From positions 8,767,001 through 8,831,000 of the forward strand of contig CM056875.1 in NCBI GenBank assembly GCA_029876055.1: 64,000 nucleotides of DNA. The letters run 5' to 3'. Below the pieces are notes generated by a model. The model was not told the DNA's origin, did not search any database, and worked only from the letters and a program-made list of their open reading frames with translations. A program made the position numbers and the translations under genes. Source of the stretch: Madurella fahalii (taxonomy: Eukaryota > Ascomycota > Sordariomycetes > Sordariales). How positions within the stretch are numbered: the stretch's first letter is position 1; the number at the start of each line of letters is the position of its first letter. Positions 45,269-56,358 of this stretch are shown here, piece after piece.

Positions 45269-48200
45269 TCAGCACCCCTCACTATCAGAGTTATCCGACC
45301 ATTGTGGATGCCCGTCTAAAGGAGATTCAGAGCCTTCACTGTAGGAGAACCCAACATTGCTGCCCAGGCCGTATAAGGATCTTGAGGTCGGCGTTGGGAC
45401 AGAGTCAATGCTAGTGCCAATTCCACTATCGGACATCAGACCAGACACCTCGTCGACAGAGGAAGGGTCTGGTTCGCCTTCGACTGGCGGGATGTCTTTT
45501 GTCAAGCTCCACCGCAAAGGGAATTTCCAGCAGTGGCCGAAGATCACCGCACCCTTGGATACCACGTGTGACGGGCTCCGCAGACCTCGGCCGTATAGCT
45601 GGGGGAATGTGGCCGGTAGGAGAACTTGCACCGCGGCAGCAAGACTGTGCTCTTCTGATTACTAGATTGGTCGCCGTGTACAAACATCCCGCGTAACCTC
45701 TTCAACCTCGCCGGCTTAGCGGGGAGCTTAGGCTTGCTGCCGACGCTGCTTTCTTGCGTGACAAAACCTTCCGATTTCTGGGCACTGGTGTGTTGGCACT
45801 TGCACGACTCAAATGCCACACTGTCTGGTGAGTGCCAGTGGACATTGCCGACCAGGCGCCAGGGATTTCTCCGCTTGGAACCGGTCCTCAGCATATCCTG
45901 CAAGTCAGCCCCGTACACGGCCAGGAAATCCTTGCCCGTGGGCACCGAGGCGGTTGGACCGCAGCATCCCTGTAGTTGGCCGTTTCTTCGGACCGGCCGA
46001 AATAGCTCGCCAAAGCCGACACCGAAAAGCGTCACGGCGCGCAAGGCCCGCACGAGATGGACCCAACCCACGCTCATGGCCTGTATGGTGGCCACCTTGG
46101 GCCACAGGGTATCGTGTCGGGTGGCAACATCCATGAATCTGATATGCAAAAAGGTTAGACAGTTGGAACTATGGGTGGGATTTCTCGGCATTCAGGCATC
46201 TTGGGTGGAACACATACTCGAACCCCTCAACCTGGTGCCGCAGAGAGGATTTGATACGCCACCCGAAACCGGACTGCGTGCTTATGTCGTCATGGTAGGC
46301 TGTAGCTTGCAACAGCACATGGCAGATTTGCTCGACCCGCTCTCTGAGCGTGAAGTTGGAAGCCGTCGTCTTGATTGCCGTGACGTCGGCATCGACTTTG
46401 CTTCCGAGCTTGGTTGTCCTCTCCTCCGACTTAACCGACTTCTTTGGATATAGCGGCAGGTTTTGGTTGTTGATGTTTGTTAGGACGTCATAGGCAGCTT
46501 TGGTTCCGGTATGGGCTACGCTAGGACGCGCCTCTTCGATGTCGCCGTCGCTGCACATGAAGTACTCGCTTATACGGTCGTCCTCGGCGTAGAATTTGAG
46601 ACAGGCGCGGAGGAGGTGGAGAACAGCACTCGCTCCGTCGACAAGCCAGGCACGTCTTTCTTCGCTGTCGTAAAAGACGAAGTAGCGCTTGCCGATGGTC
46701 ATTAAGTTCCCCATGTAGTCGTCGCCCTTGCCAAAGCCCAGGTGGAGCGGCTTGTCTTTGACGCCGACGAGGAAGCTGGCGCCCGGCGTGATGAACGGAA
46801 TGGCCGAGCCAGAAATGGTGACTTTCTCGAGAACATGGGTCGAGTTTGGGCTCGGAAGTTCCGTCCATTCGATGCCGTAGTCCGCATCCGGAGCACCGAC
46901 AACGTTCCTGACATTGTCGCTCCACCCCACAATATGACGGCACCCCTCCAAAGCACCCATGGAGAGAGCCCGGGCCTCACCTATTCTCGAGACGCGGCTG
47001 TCCTCGTACGAGATGTACTTCCCATCAGGGTTGTAGCAGAGGTGCCAGAACACAACATCGCCAACCACGCGGACGGCGGCTAGCATCGCCGCGAATCCCT
47101 TGAGGTATGTCATGCCGGCGAAGTTGACAACCTGCTGGCAGTTTGTCAGTGCCGCTATCATTCCCAGCGGAATCTCGAGCCCCGTGTCGGCCTCGGACGC
47201 GGCCCGGCATGGAATTGGATAGCCCCGGACGATGACGGGGTTCCTAAACATTCCACGCCAGCACTTGCCCACCGTTGCAAGGTTCCGCATCCTGGAGCAT
47301 TTCTATGTCGAACTCAATTTTGCAGAAGCCATTTGTAGTGACTCAGCCGGGACCAGGAACGATCTACCGATGATCAGCTCAGCGATGCGGGTGATGCTGT
47401 AGGCGGCCTGCTCGCCGACCGGCGACGAGCGAAGAGCGGCGGCCATCCAGGAGATCTGCTCCGCGATCTCGGACACGGCGAAGACATTTCCAGTAACGTA
47501 AAGTTCCAGTTTGTGGTCTCGGAATTGCGCGGTCAGTTGCGTTTCATCGCGTAACAGAACTGGTTTGTCCCGCATTAGCTGGGTTAGAAAGTCTTGAGGG
47601 GAAGTTGGGTGTAACCTACCTTCACAGCGCTCGGATCCGCCTTTAGTAGCACTTTCCTGGATAAGGGAGAGAAGCTGCGGGCCTGTTTCCGGCCACGTCT
47701 GCTTGAGATAATTCTCACACGTTGCAGCCTGGAGGTTGTTACCGTGGCCCGTTAAAGTGATGGAGTGCGCTAGGACACGGCTCAACGGCGCGTCGTATTG
47801 CTGCTCCTGGGCGAAGATAGACGGGTCCCAGTTGACAATGAAAGCATGCCTAGCTCATTAGCCTCCTTCCGGCTGAATTTCCCGGGGTTCCCGGCGGCCT
47901 TGATGATCTGGTCTCCAATGTGGTGGTAGCCGACCGCAATATCCGCACCGGGGACTCGAAGGGAGCCCCTAACTCGAAGGGCAGACTGAAGCCATTGATA
48001 CGCCGGAGCCTCCGCTAGGACCTCGTGATACATGGAAAGCTCGGAGGTGTCGAGCTCATCGCAATCATGCAGATCATCCAAATCATCGAGGGAATCCGGA
48101 GCCGCCTGATCCATGTCATGATCGTCATCGTTGCTGCGGATACCGAACGTGTTTGACTCTCTGTCCCACATCAAGCGCATTTTTTCATAGAGGCCCATGC

Positions 48201-49244
48201 CGGGGTTTGTGTCGAGTGAAGGGTCGCCGCCACATGTCCCTGCGGCCGATTCTAACTCGGCGTCTTCTTGGGCGTGCAGCTTACATTGCAGGCGTTTGAT
48301 GATTTTGCTAATTTCGTCGACGGGTCAGTCAGTATTAGCGGCCGCACATGGAAAGGTACTTGAGCGACAAACCACCTGAATCTGTAGACCAAATACATCA
48401 ACTGCCGCTGAATACGACCAGAGCTCTCGTGACCGAGCCAGACTGCAAACTCCTTGAGAAGGCGGTCGAAAACCAGCGAGACTCCGCTGGGGTCGCTTGG
48501 ATCGAACTCTGGAGGGATAGTACAGGCGAGCTCGTTGGCAAAAGCGGTGATGTACTTGTCTACGTCTGGGTGCTGACATAGGCTGGCAGCATCCGAGAAT
48601 ACGGTGCGTGCCTCTTGGGCTTCTGCGTCGGGGGATGCACCTGCCACATTATGCACCGGCTCATCCAATTCTTGAACGGCGTTGAGCGTACCCAGCGCTA
48701 CCGACTTGGCTGCTAGAGAACCGTAGCCCGAGTCATCGTAGCTGATCGAGGTGTACGGCCCTGGCACTGGTTCTGTCTGCGCTGGCACTGGTTTTGCCGC
48801 TGCCGCGAGCCCTGGCCGTATCCTTGCCCTTGGTAGTTTAAATCCCCGTGCTAGTCCCCTTGGCGCTGGTACTGGTGGCACTGCGGCTTCGTGGGGCTTG
48901 TCTACAAAGGGGCAACGAAGGGCCGGCTCTGGTGCGTTGAAGCTACCGCGCTCCTGGCGTCCGTGGTTTGGTTGTGCCGGCCCGCTTCCTCGTCTTTCAC
49001 CGATTGACGGGTTCACATCATCGTATCCAGCCGGTTCAACCGGCATCTTTATCGGAGGGCGCTTCAATGCAGCGGCCTGCGTTGCTTGGTGATCGGATGG
49101 TTGGTGTATGATGCTGTAGCCTTGGTGCAGGCACTGCAGGGAGAATGGCATGCTTTTGACCGCCGAATATTTCGCTGGGGTCCCGGTTTTCTCATCCCTC
49201 CTACACAGCCACCACCGGACGTTATCCAGGTCCGCTGATCGCAC
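45269..49244 (-). pseudogene. Large fungal-specific uncharacterised protein gene with apparent frame breaks
   Basis: Segments I can join on the minus strand: exon A 49244 (or start 49151)-48376; 68-nt intron; exon B 48307 to about 47850; then a frame change with no usable intron near 47848-47850; a coding block with a 60-nt intron at 47560-47619; a disturbed stretch 47368-47285 in which coding-like sequence changes frame twice and has a TGA; a block to 46218; 79-nt intron (46139-46217); a last part 46138-45269 that probably contains one more short intron near 45640-45700 before VQVLLP...GAVIFGHCWKFPLRW. The whole resembles an expanded ascomycete family of about 1000-residue proteins with unknown function (conserved MFRNPVIVRGYPIP, GLEIPLGM, FMDVATRHDTLWPKV). 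Either it is a decaying copy or the assembly has small indels. The 51-nt GTCACT...CCAG stretch could be read as a weak intron that repairs the second break, but not the first. Confidence 0.55.
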
Positions 49245-50142
49245 CTATTCGGGGCGGACCAAAACTCTTGGTCCAGCCACCTGTCACTGAACCCGATTTA
49301 TTCTCACCAACTTCACGACTCCCACAAAGAAAACCGCGGGGAATGCGAGGGCCGTCGCCAGCCTCCCCGCATTAGGATTAGGGTTAATCAGGCCTTAGAC
49401 TCAAGGTTAGGGCTTCGGGTTAAGGTCAGGATTAAGGTGCCTATACAGACTGTAACGTTTACTTTGGATTGATTTTGCAGTGCAGTTCTGCAACTTCAGG
49501 ATAGAGAAGATAGTATAGAAGATCGGGGGGCCTGCAGAGGCATTGCACCAACAATGGGCTTTATGGGGTGTGGCTTTCTGGCCCCTGTTAAACGAAATTG
49601 GGCCAAAAGATACAGGTGCTAGGTAAATATTCCCTGATACATAAGGTACGTCAAGCATGCCACCACCCAGCCACAATTGACTCGATTGATGGGATGTCTA
49701 TCTGTCTCTGTAATTTTTCACTGTTTGTTCCCGTTGTTATCCATATCAACCGAGCCAGGGGAACTGGGAAGGTGGGTATTGCTGTGAGACTAGTATCATA
49801 ATCCGTCTCCGCCGTGACCAGTACTAATATAGGTACTTTGAGTGATTAAATAAGTACAGTTCTACTACCTACTACTCTAGACTTTCGGTTCACGCCAAGT
49901 TCTAGAGGCCCGGCAGTCAAAATACCGGCTTACGGCAAGGGCTTAAGGAGCTCGAGGAGCAAGCTAAGAAAGGGTTCTGATAGATTAACTGCGATCTGGC
50001 ATAGAAAACATTCAAGAGTGCTAGATCAGGTACCTAGGTAATATTTCTGCCATCTAGGCACGTGTGCTAAGCTCACAGCCTTCATCTCTTTGCAATTCTC
50101 CCCGCTTCCGAGTCTTCTCTCTTCTCATACATCTCCTCCCCG
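49245..50142. other. Intergenic region with degenerate telomere-like tract
   Basis: A 0.9-kb, AT-richer region between the large broken gene and the small secreted protein gene. The telomere-like tract at 49371-49437 is listed separately. No gene is recognised. Several CTAG/TACCTA-rich short motifs occur near 49830-50045. Confidence 0.5.
49371..49437. repeat. Degenerate interstitial telomere-like repeats
   Basis: A cluster of TTAGGG-related hexamers and variants on the plus strand (ATTAGGATTAGGGTTAATCA, then GGTTAGGGCTTCGGGTTAAGG). TTAGGG is the canonical filamentous-ascomycete telomere repeat. The copies are imperfect, so this is an old or chance array, not an active telomere. Confidence 0.5.
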
Positions 50143-50742
50143 CTAAGCATACCGAATCCTCAACCCCGCCCCAGTCCCCTCGTTGAAGGTAACCTCGCCG
50201 GGCTCGCCCACCGCCGCAATCTCCACGTTCTCGGTCGTCCCCGGCGCGGGGCACGGTACCCTGCCGGTCAGATGGGCATTGTACACGACGCCCCAGCTCG
50301 CGGTCCCGCTCTCGGGCACGTTCAGCCTGCCCAGCTGTACGTCCCGGTTATTGCTCGTGGCACCGCCCTCGCAGCTGCCGGGGGCCCACATCCGGAACAC
50401 GTCCAGCTGCGCGCCCGGGTTGGGCACCACCGTGGTGGGCGGCACCATGGCCAGCTCCAGCCAGCATTGCCGGCTGGCCGCTGCCGCCGGGTACGTGAAG
50501 GTGAAGAGGATGGAGCGGCCGGCCTCGTTGCCCGACTCGATCCGCCGCTGGGCGGACGGCCGCGCACCCGGGCGCAGGCACATGTTGGGGACTTGCCACG
50601 CGAGGTCGTGCGAGATGATGCGCGTGGGGAGGATTTCTCCTACGGCTTGGCGGGGGGTGTGGTTCAGGTTCTCGGGTTGCGGCGCCGCGAGGGCCAAGGG
50701 AGCGAGGAGGAGGGGAAGGAGGGTTTTCAGGCTGGCAATCAT
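50143..50742 (-). CDS. Small secreted protein of unknown function
   Basis: Single exon, 199 aa. The N-terminus MIASLKTLLPLLLAPLALAAPQ is a clear signal peptide. The mature protein has a beta-rich, Pro/Gly-containing sequence (PTRIISHDLAWQVPN, FTFTYPAAAASRQCWLELAM, VFRMWAPGSCEGG, SWGVVYNAHLTGRVPCPAPG) and four Cys after the signal peptide, which could form disulfides. The layout resembles fungal But2/cell-wall-type secreted beta-sandwich proteins, but I cannot assign a family firmly. Its stop lies in GC-rich coding sequence that ends abruptly at the AT-richer region. It is 1.1 kb from the nicotianamine synthase gene on the same strand, and a link to that pathway is unproven. Confidence 0.75.
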   Translation of the reverse strand: MIASLKTLLPLLLAPLALAAPQPENLNHTPRQAVGEILPTRIISHDLAWQVPNMCLRPGARPSAQRRIESGNEAGRSILFTFTYPAAAASRQCWLELAMVPPTTVVPNPGAQLDVFRMWAPGSCEGGATSNNRDVQLGRLNVPESGTASWGVVYNAHLTGRVPCPAPGTTENVEIAAVGEPGEVTFNEGTGAGLRIRYA

Positions 50743-51888
50743 GTTGATGGTTGTTTCTTTTGGTGTCTTCGGGTTCGTGATGGTATAAGTGGCAGGGTGG
50801 TCGATTGATTGTTTGGTTCTGTCGCTGGTTGTAAGTCTGATGAGCCTGGCGATGGTGATGATGAGAGGGAACTTAGGTCGGAGGGAACCATGGATACCGG
50901 CGGTTTATATGTTTGGCCTCGAGATGCCCACGGTCATCTCCAACAGTCACGTTAGCATCACATATTCCTATAATCTAAGAATAGACACGATTCTACCTGG
51001 TGCTTGGGCTCGCCAGTAAACAGATCCGGCTGGGCCGAGCCCTCCTTGGTGAGTTTGCACTTCGGAATTCAACGTTGCGTCTATCATGATATTTCAATAC
51101 GCAGCCGCGAGCCGCCATTTCCGGTGAGGGTGTAGTAGTCCGCAGATCATGTTCGTCTCGTATCCGCGCCACGGTCGGAGCTGCAGAGCACGATCCATGG
51201 TCACGATACCAATATCATCCCATTCCGTCTCGTTTCTCCAGCCGTGATTCGGCGGTTCTCCCAGCCGCAACTCGTATCCCCCAAAAACCGACCCTCAGCG
51301 GCGCACCGGCTGTTGTCGGTTGCACTCCTGGGGGTCGATATCTTACCCAATCTTTGTATGTTGGTTCTTAGAAAACGCCGCCCGTCTAAGGGTCACTCGG
51401 ACAAAAGTGACGCTGCCCCGCAGATTAGAGTTGGGATGTTTCCGAGGGTAGGGTAAGGCAGTAAGCCGCCCGCACACCACCATGGACGGGCCACAGCCGA
51501 AAGACCAGTACCCCTCTTCGCAGCATCCCACGGCTGACCGAGTTCCTCCGTGTGCTTACGTGTATAAGGCTGAGGAAGAAATCCTGGGTCATATGTCCCT
51601 ACCCTAGGCTTCCAGACGATTATCTTGATTGGTTTGGCAAACTCGGCAACGTGTTGTCTGGGATATCCATATCGTGACCGTGTACTCGACGTCCGTCATA
51701 CAGTTGCCAGGGAGAGCAAAGTGGTATGACGAATAAATTAATTGAGATGTAAGGTAACTACCGATTTCGGCCAACGAGAATAATCTATCTGGCCGTGCAA
51801 TACCGAACCCAGCCAATTGGCTAATGGGTATCACTGGATGGCGTGCAATGCAACCGGACCCTGATCCTACCCCTCTCTATCCCCAGTA
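50743..51888. other. Intergenic region, no gene recognised
   Basis: A 1.1-kb region between the small secreted protein gene and the end of the nicotianamine synthase gene, both minus strand. No open frame with recognisable content. It should include the promoter of the secreted protein gene. Confidence 0.5.
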
Positions 51889-52981
51889 TTACCCCCTAAC
51901 CCTTGCGACAATGACCGAGTTGACGACTTGGCCATATGGGTGCACCACGACGCACGTCTCTAGGCGCTTCAAGAGATTCTCCGTTGCCAAGTCCACCTCG
52001 GGGTAAAGGCACGTCCTGAGACCCCAACTGCTCCGCACAACGAGCAGTGCTCCTTTTCTCATTCGCTCGGCCACGTGGAGGATGATGGCTTCCTTTTCGA
52101 CCTGAGATACGCCGACCAGAGCGGCCATGTAGACAACATCGAATTCCACCAGATCTCTGGCCGACGATGTCGCCTCGGCGCAAATGAATTCCATGCCTCG
52201 CCCCGGCTCGCCCAGAGCCATGCACAGACTTAGCGATGCCGCGATAGCAGCCTCATCGCAGTCGACGTTGAGCACGACTGGCACGCCATCTTTTGCCGAG
52301 TCGGAGCCCAGTGGCAACATGCTCCTGACCAGCGTATCGCTTTTCAGCGAGTTCAGGAGGCAGAGCGACGTCAGCGGCAGCGGCCCCGAGCCGATGAAGG
52401 CAACCCTCCTCGGGGCTGTCTTGGTCGCTGACAGAATGGCGCAGAGCTCTAGGCGTGTAAGTTCTTCGTAGTTTTCATAGTATGGAAAGCTCTTGAGGCG
52501 CTTCAAGACCTCATCAGCCCCCTCGCCGTCTAGGATGTGCTCTGCCCAGTGCAGCTCGAGGCATGATTCTGACTCGGCGCAGATTTGCCGTAGCGAAGGG
52601 AGCACAGCTTGGACACGGGCATGGCTTAGCACCTGGCGGCATTTGTTAGTCGCTATCCCTCATGACCGTCAGCATTTGGAGCCTGCATACCTTATCAACG
52701 ATACCCCGGTCGTGGATCTCGGAGCATATCGAGACAAGATTCCCCAGTAGTTTATTGATGGCCTTCCCCGGCCTCAAATGCGGGAGCTTGAGCAGCTCTG
52801 AATGCGTATCGGCAATGCTCCGGACAAGGCGCTGGATTTTTTCTGACCGGGCATCGGCTAGCTGGTCCTGGACAACATCGGCCTTTTCGACAATGGTGAG
52901 GGAATCTTGGAAAGCGCAGGGACTAGAGTCCATCTTTCTGGGAGGGCCACCCAGGCGCAAGAACGAAGAGAGGAGAGACAT
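51889..52981 (-). CDS. nas: Nicotianamine synthase
   Basis: Two exons on the minus strand, 52981-52691 and 52632-51889, with a 58-nt GTATGC...GCCAG intron; 344 aa. The protein follows the nicotianamine synthase family throughout: N-terminal helical part (LRPGKAINKLLGNLVSICSE), HWAEHIL, FPYYENYEELTRLELCAI, then the Rossmann-like SAM-binding core RRVAFIGSGPLPLTSLCLL and VLNVDCDEAAIAASLSL, DVVYMAALVG, and the end HVAERMRKGALLVVRSSWGL. The family condenses three S-adenosylmethionine molecules into nicotianamine, a metal chelator for Fe, Zn, Ni and Cu. A functional NAS is known in Neurospora crassa. Start is 52981 (MSLLSSFLRLGG) or 52933 (MDSSPCAFQ). It faces an ATP-grasp ligase-like gene across 1.1 kb. 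Confidence 0.93.
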
Positions 52982-54090
52982 GATAGCAAGAGCAAGAGAG
53001 TGGCTGCCTTGGATCTCGGGCAGCCGAGGCTCGAGGCTCGGGGTATTTGAAGGGGAGGGCTCGGGCCGTGAGTTCTCGGGACAGGTGTCAGGAGACCGGC
53101 ACAGTACACGTAAAAGATAGCTTACGCGGCAAGCTCGAGCAGATGAAAGCGCAGGCCAGATCGGGACGGCGAGAAAGGGCGAGCCAAGGTAAGCCGAGGT
53201 AAGCCAAGGTAAAGCAAGGTGAACACGAACACCGAGACAGCAGTGAGGCAGCAAAACAACACTGGCAGCGACATCCAGTCTACCTATATCTACAGCCAGT
53301 TACGGCCATCTGGGGCTGGTATATTGCTTGTTTCCGCCCTGCCTTGCGTTCCATGCCACGCGCCCTTTTTTTCTGAGATGACTTCGTCTGCGGCGCGGGG
53401 CCTCGCGGGGCCTCGCGGGTCCGCAAAGGCTGCTTGCTGTTGCTTCTGTTGGCTCGCTTGGCCGTATTGGGCCATCAAGGTGCTCCCTGGCCCGCAGGGT
53501 TCTTTTCCGAAGCCGCAGGCAAAGAAACGGTCAAGCGGACCAAAGGCGGCCTTGGGCGGTTCCAGGGGCCCTCCCGGTGGGTCCAGCGGACCGGCATGTC
53601 TTTTTATCAGATTATCAGATCCATCTGCTGGGGTTCCCATCAAGGTTCTCAATCTCCGGCTCAATCAACCAGTCATCTGCCAATCCCCGCCAGGTCCCGC
53701 CGTCTCAAGTCTCGTGTCATCTAATTCCGGAGACGGCTGTCCCGATGGCGCACACTCTGGTCCTGCTGCTGCACCATCCCGTTCCCGCCCGAAGCGGTGA
53801 GCGACGTGCAACTTACAAGTTACAAAGCGAGACAAGATTGCCCGTCCCCGGCTCACAACCTTCCCCAACACACCCAACTTCGTTTTTCTCCTCTGCCATC
53901 CCTCACGGATACTTACTTAGTGCTGGGCATCGCTCCTGGGGACAGTCTCAACCTCGCGAGCAGACATCCCACTCTCCCCCAGCCTAATCCTACAATTACC
54001 ACCTGCTTGGCTGACGGTGCCACCCACGCTATCCCTCCGGATTACCATCACGGCCGCGACCACTGCCCAATCATCATAACTCAACCCACC
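52982..54090. promoter_or_regulatory. Shared divergent promoter of nicotianamine synthase and ATP-grasp genes
   Basis: A 1.1-kb region between divergent start codons. It contains two short tandem arrays: four 10-bp units like AAGCCAAGGT (53181-53220) and repeated CCTCGCGGGG units (53394-53419). A pyrimidine-rich leader precedes the ATP-grasp start. The spacing allows co-regulation, but no known metal-response site (GATA-type HGATAR pair for siderophore repressors, or others) could be assigned with confidence. Confidence 0.55.
53181..53220. repeat. Four tandem 10-bp units in NAS promoter
   Basis: Four consecutive units of the form RAGCCAAGGT, differing at one to three positions, about 200-240 bp upstream of the nicotianamine synthase start (read on the minus strand as ACCTTGGCTT). 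Confidence 0.85.
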
Positions 54091-56358
54091 ATGGCCGTGG
54101 GGGTGCTTCCCGGCCAGGTGACCACTCGGTCGTCGAAAGTTGCCCTCGGCTCGTTCTCAGATCCGATCTCGCTTTCTTGGGAGGGTTCACCCACGCCGCT
54201 AAATGGTATGCGGGACCGACGTCTTCCATATGGGATTGGAATATGTTACTAACGTGAACTGCTATTAGACAGCTGCTCCTGTCGTCCTTTCTTCTGGGAG
54301 GTTGTTCGGCTCTGCGACCTCTACTCCATTGCCCACGTTATCCTCCTCCCGTCTTCGCTGCGCAGCTCGTACGGTCCGGCCCCCACGCGCAACGGCGTTA
54401 GCGGTAGCAATGGCGTGGACGGTGTCAACGGTGTGAATGGCGCCAATGGTGCAAATGGCACCAACGGGACAAACGGCATCAACGGCAACATTGGGCACCG
54501 GTCAGCCTCAGAAACCCTGACTCGTCTTATCGACGCTCTCGGCAATGTCGGCCTCGGCCCTGCCAACTGGGCTGCCGCTGGCGTTTCCGTCTTTACCGCC
54601 ATTCTCCCCACCGTAGACGGCTACGCCAGTCGCTCCGACTTCCTCCGCCTCCGTCTTCAGGACTGCCCTTTTGCCATCTCGAAGATCCACGAATCCGTCA
54701 ATTCTCTAAAGAAGTACACAGCCTTCAAATCGAATTCTGTCGTTAATTCCGAGGAAGGCCTAGCCAGTCTAATTGATCAAGCTGCGGGCATTGTGCAATG
54801 GGCCGACCTAGATGCTTCTGTATCCATTCTAGACCTCCAGCGCCACCTGCTGGGACTGACGCACGAGCTCCGAGACCGCCTGAACAATGCGCCTTGGCTC
54901 ATCTCGCAGCCCATTGCCCGTAAGCGAGTCGCGCTGATCAGAGGTAGACCTAATATCACTGCCGGTGGACCCGTCTACCGTGCAGCGAAAGCATTGGGAT
55001 TAGACCTGGTAATCGTCGACGAGGAAGGCCACTGGCTCCAGGCCGACACTGAAGAGAACAGGATGCATCGGGAGGCTTTTCTCGTCACCGACATGACGGA
55101 GGATGATGAGGTTGTCGATCGCATAATCAACTCGATTGCCAGTTACCCCCTGCCAATCCACGGCGTCTTCACGCTTTCCGATAACTTTTTTGTTGCAGTT
55201 GCGAAAGTCGCCGAAGCGTTGGGCCTGCCAGCCAGCCCGGTATCGGCCTTCGAAACATCCGTCGACAAATACCGCTCTCGGCTCCTGCAAGACTCTCCGG
55301 GTCACACAGCAAGGGTATCTAGCGTTGAGGAGCTAGAAGCCCTGTTCAGTACGACAACCAACAACCAACAGCCCGCGTTCACGCCGACTTACCCCATGAT
55401 CGTCAAGCCCACAAAGGGCTGGAGCTCCGAGTGCGTTTCCAAGGTGTCCAGCGGCGAGGACCTCGCCGCCGCCGTGCGCAAAGCCACCTCCCGCCACGGC
55501 AGCGCCGCCGTCATCGAGCCCTTCTTCGAGGGTCCGGAAATCGACGTCAACTTTGTGCTTCTGGACGGCCAGATTCTCTTCTGCGAGATTGCCGACGAGC
55601 CGCCGTGCCGAGCCGACTCGCGTGACGCCACCGTCGACGATACCTTCTCGCCCGAGGCGCTGACCCTCCCGTCCGCGCTCCCCGCCGACGAGCAGGAGAT
55701 CGCCAGGTCCACCCTGCGGGACATCCTCGTCCGATTGGGCTTCCGCACCGGCATCTTCCACGTCGAGGCGAGGATGGTCAACTCGAGGTGCGAGTACCGC
55801 GACGTGGGGGACGGCGTCATCGACCTGGTCCGGAAGGAGACCGCGCCGCCGCCCGAGAAGCCGACGTGTCGCCTGCTGGAGATCAATGCTCGCCCGCCGG
55901 GCTACCGCGTCACCGTGCCGTCGAGGCACACCTACGGGGTCGATTTCTTCGCGGTGCATATGCTTGCCGCGGTCGGGGACGCCGACAGGCTGAGGCTGGC
56001 GGCTCGACCGTTCGATCATGGTGCCGGGGAGAGGACCCACGGAGCCCAGTACTGGTCGCGGCTTATCTATGTGCCCGCGCCCAAGGAAGGGATTGTGAGG
56101 TGGACGTCCGGGCTGGCGCCCTGCGAGGAGCTGAAGCGCCGCCGTCCGGATCTGGCTGGCAGCATCGTGCTCGGCGTTGATTATTGCCGGCCCGGGGAGG
56201 CCATTTCGTTGTTTACCGACGGGGCGAGGACGTATGTGGCTCATCTGTTGGTTCGCAGTACCGTGAGCAGGAGGGATGCGATCGAGGTGGGGAACGAGGT
56301 GCTTCGGAGTTTTATAATCAATGTTGAAGAGCCGAGTGTTTCTGCGACGAAAGTTTAG
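54091..56358 (+). CDS. ATP-grasp amino-acid ligase-like enzyme (carnosine-synthase/L-amino-acid-ligase type)
   Basis: Two exons, 54091-54205 and 54269-56358, with a 63-nt GTATGC...TTAG intron; 734 aa. A poorly conserved N-terminal part (about residues 1-80) leads into an Asn-Gly repeat hinge (about residues 80-112). A pre-ATP-grasp Rossmann-like part follows (KRVALIRGRPNITAGGPVYR, LDLVIVDEEGHWL), then the ATP-grasp core: PMIVKPTKGWSSECVSKV (nucleotide-binding strand and loop), VIEPFFEGPEIDVNFVLLDG, GIFHVEARM and the metal-binding LLEINARPPGYRVTVPSRHT. This order is that of carnosine synthases and bacterial L-amino-acid ligases, which join two amino acids or an amino acid and an amine using ATP. 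The catalytic Glu/Asn pair is present. The substrate is unknown. Divergent pairing with nicotianamine synthase suggests, but does not show, a shared product. Confidence 0.9.
54391..54489 (+). repeat. Asn-Gly (xNG) repeat hinge inside the ATP-grasp gene
   Basis: About nine near-tandem 9-nt units encoding VNG/ANG/TNG/ING tripeptides. Codons vary between units (AAC/AAT, GGC/GGT/GGG), so the repeat is kept at protein level rather than being a fresh DNA microsatellite. It probably forms a flexible linker. Confidence 0.9.

Noticed and set aside
47579..47619. A 41-nt GTAGGT...CCCAG intron in the large family gene
   Set aside because: It shifts the frame into an early stop; the next AG (60-nt intron, 47560-47619) keeps the frame and fits the conserved sequence.
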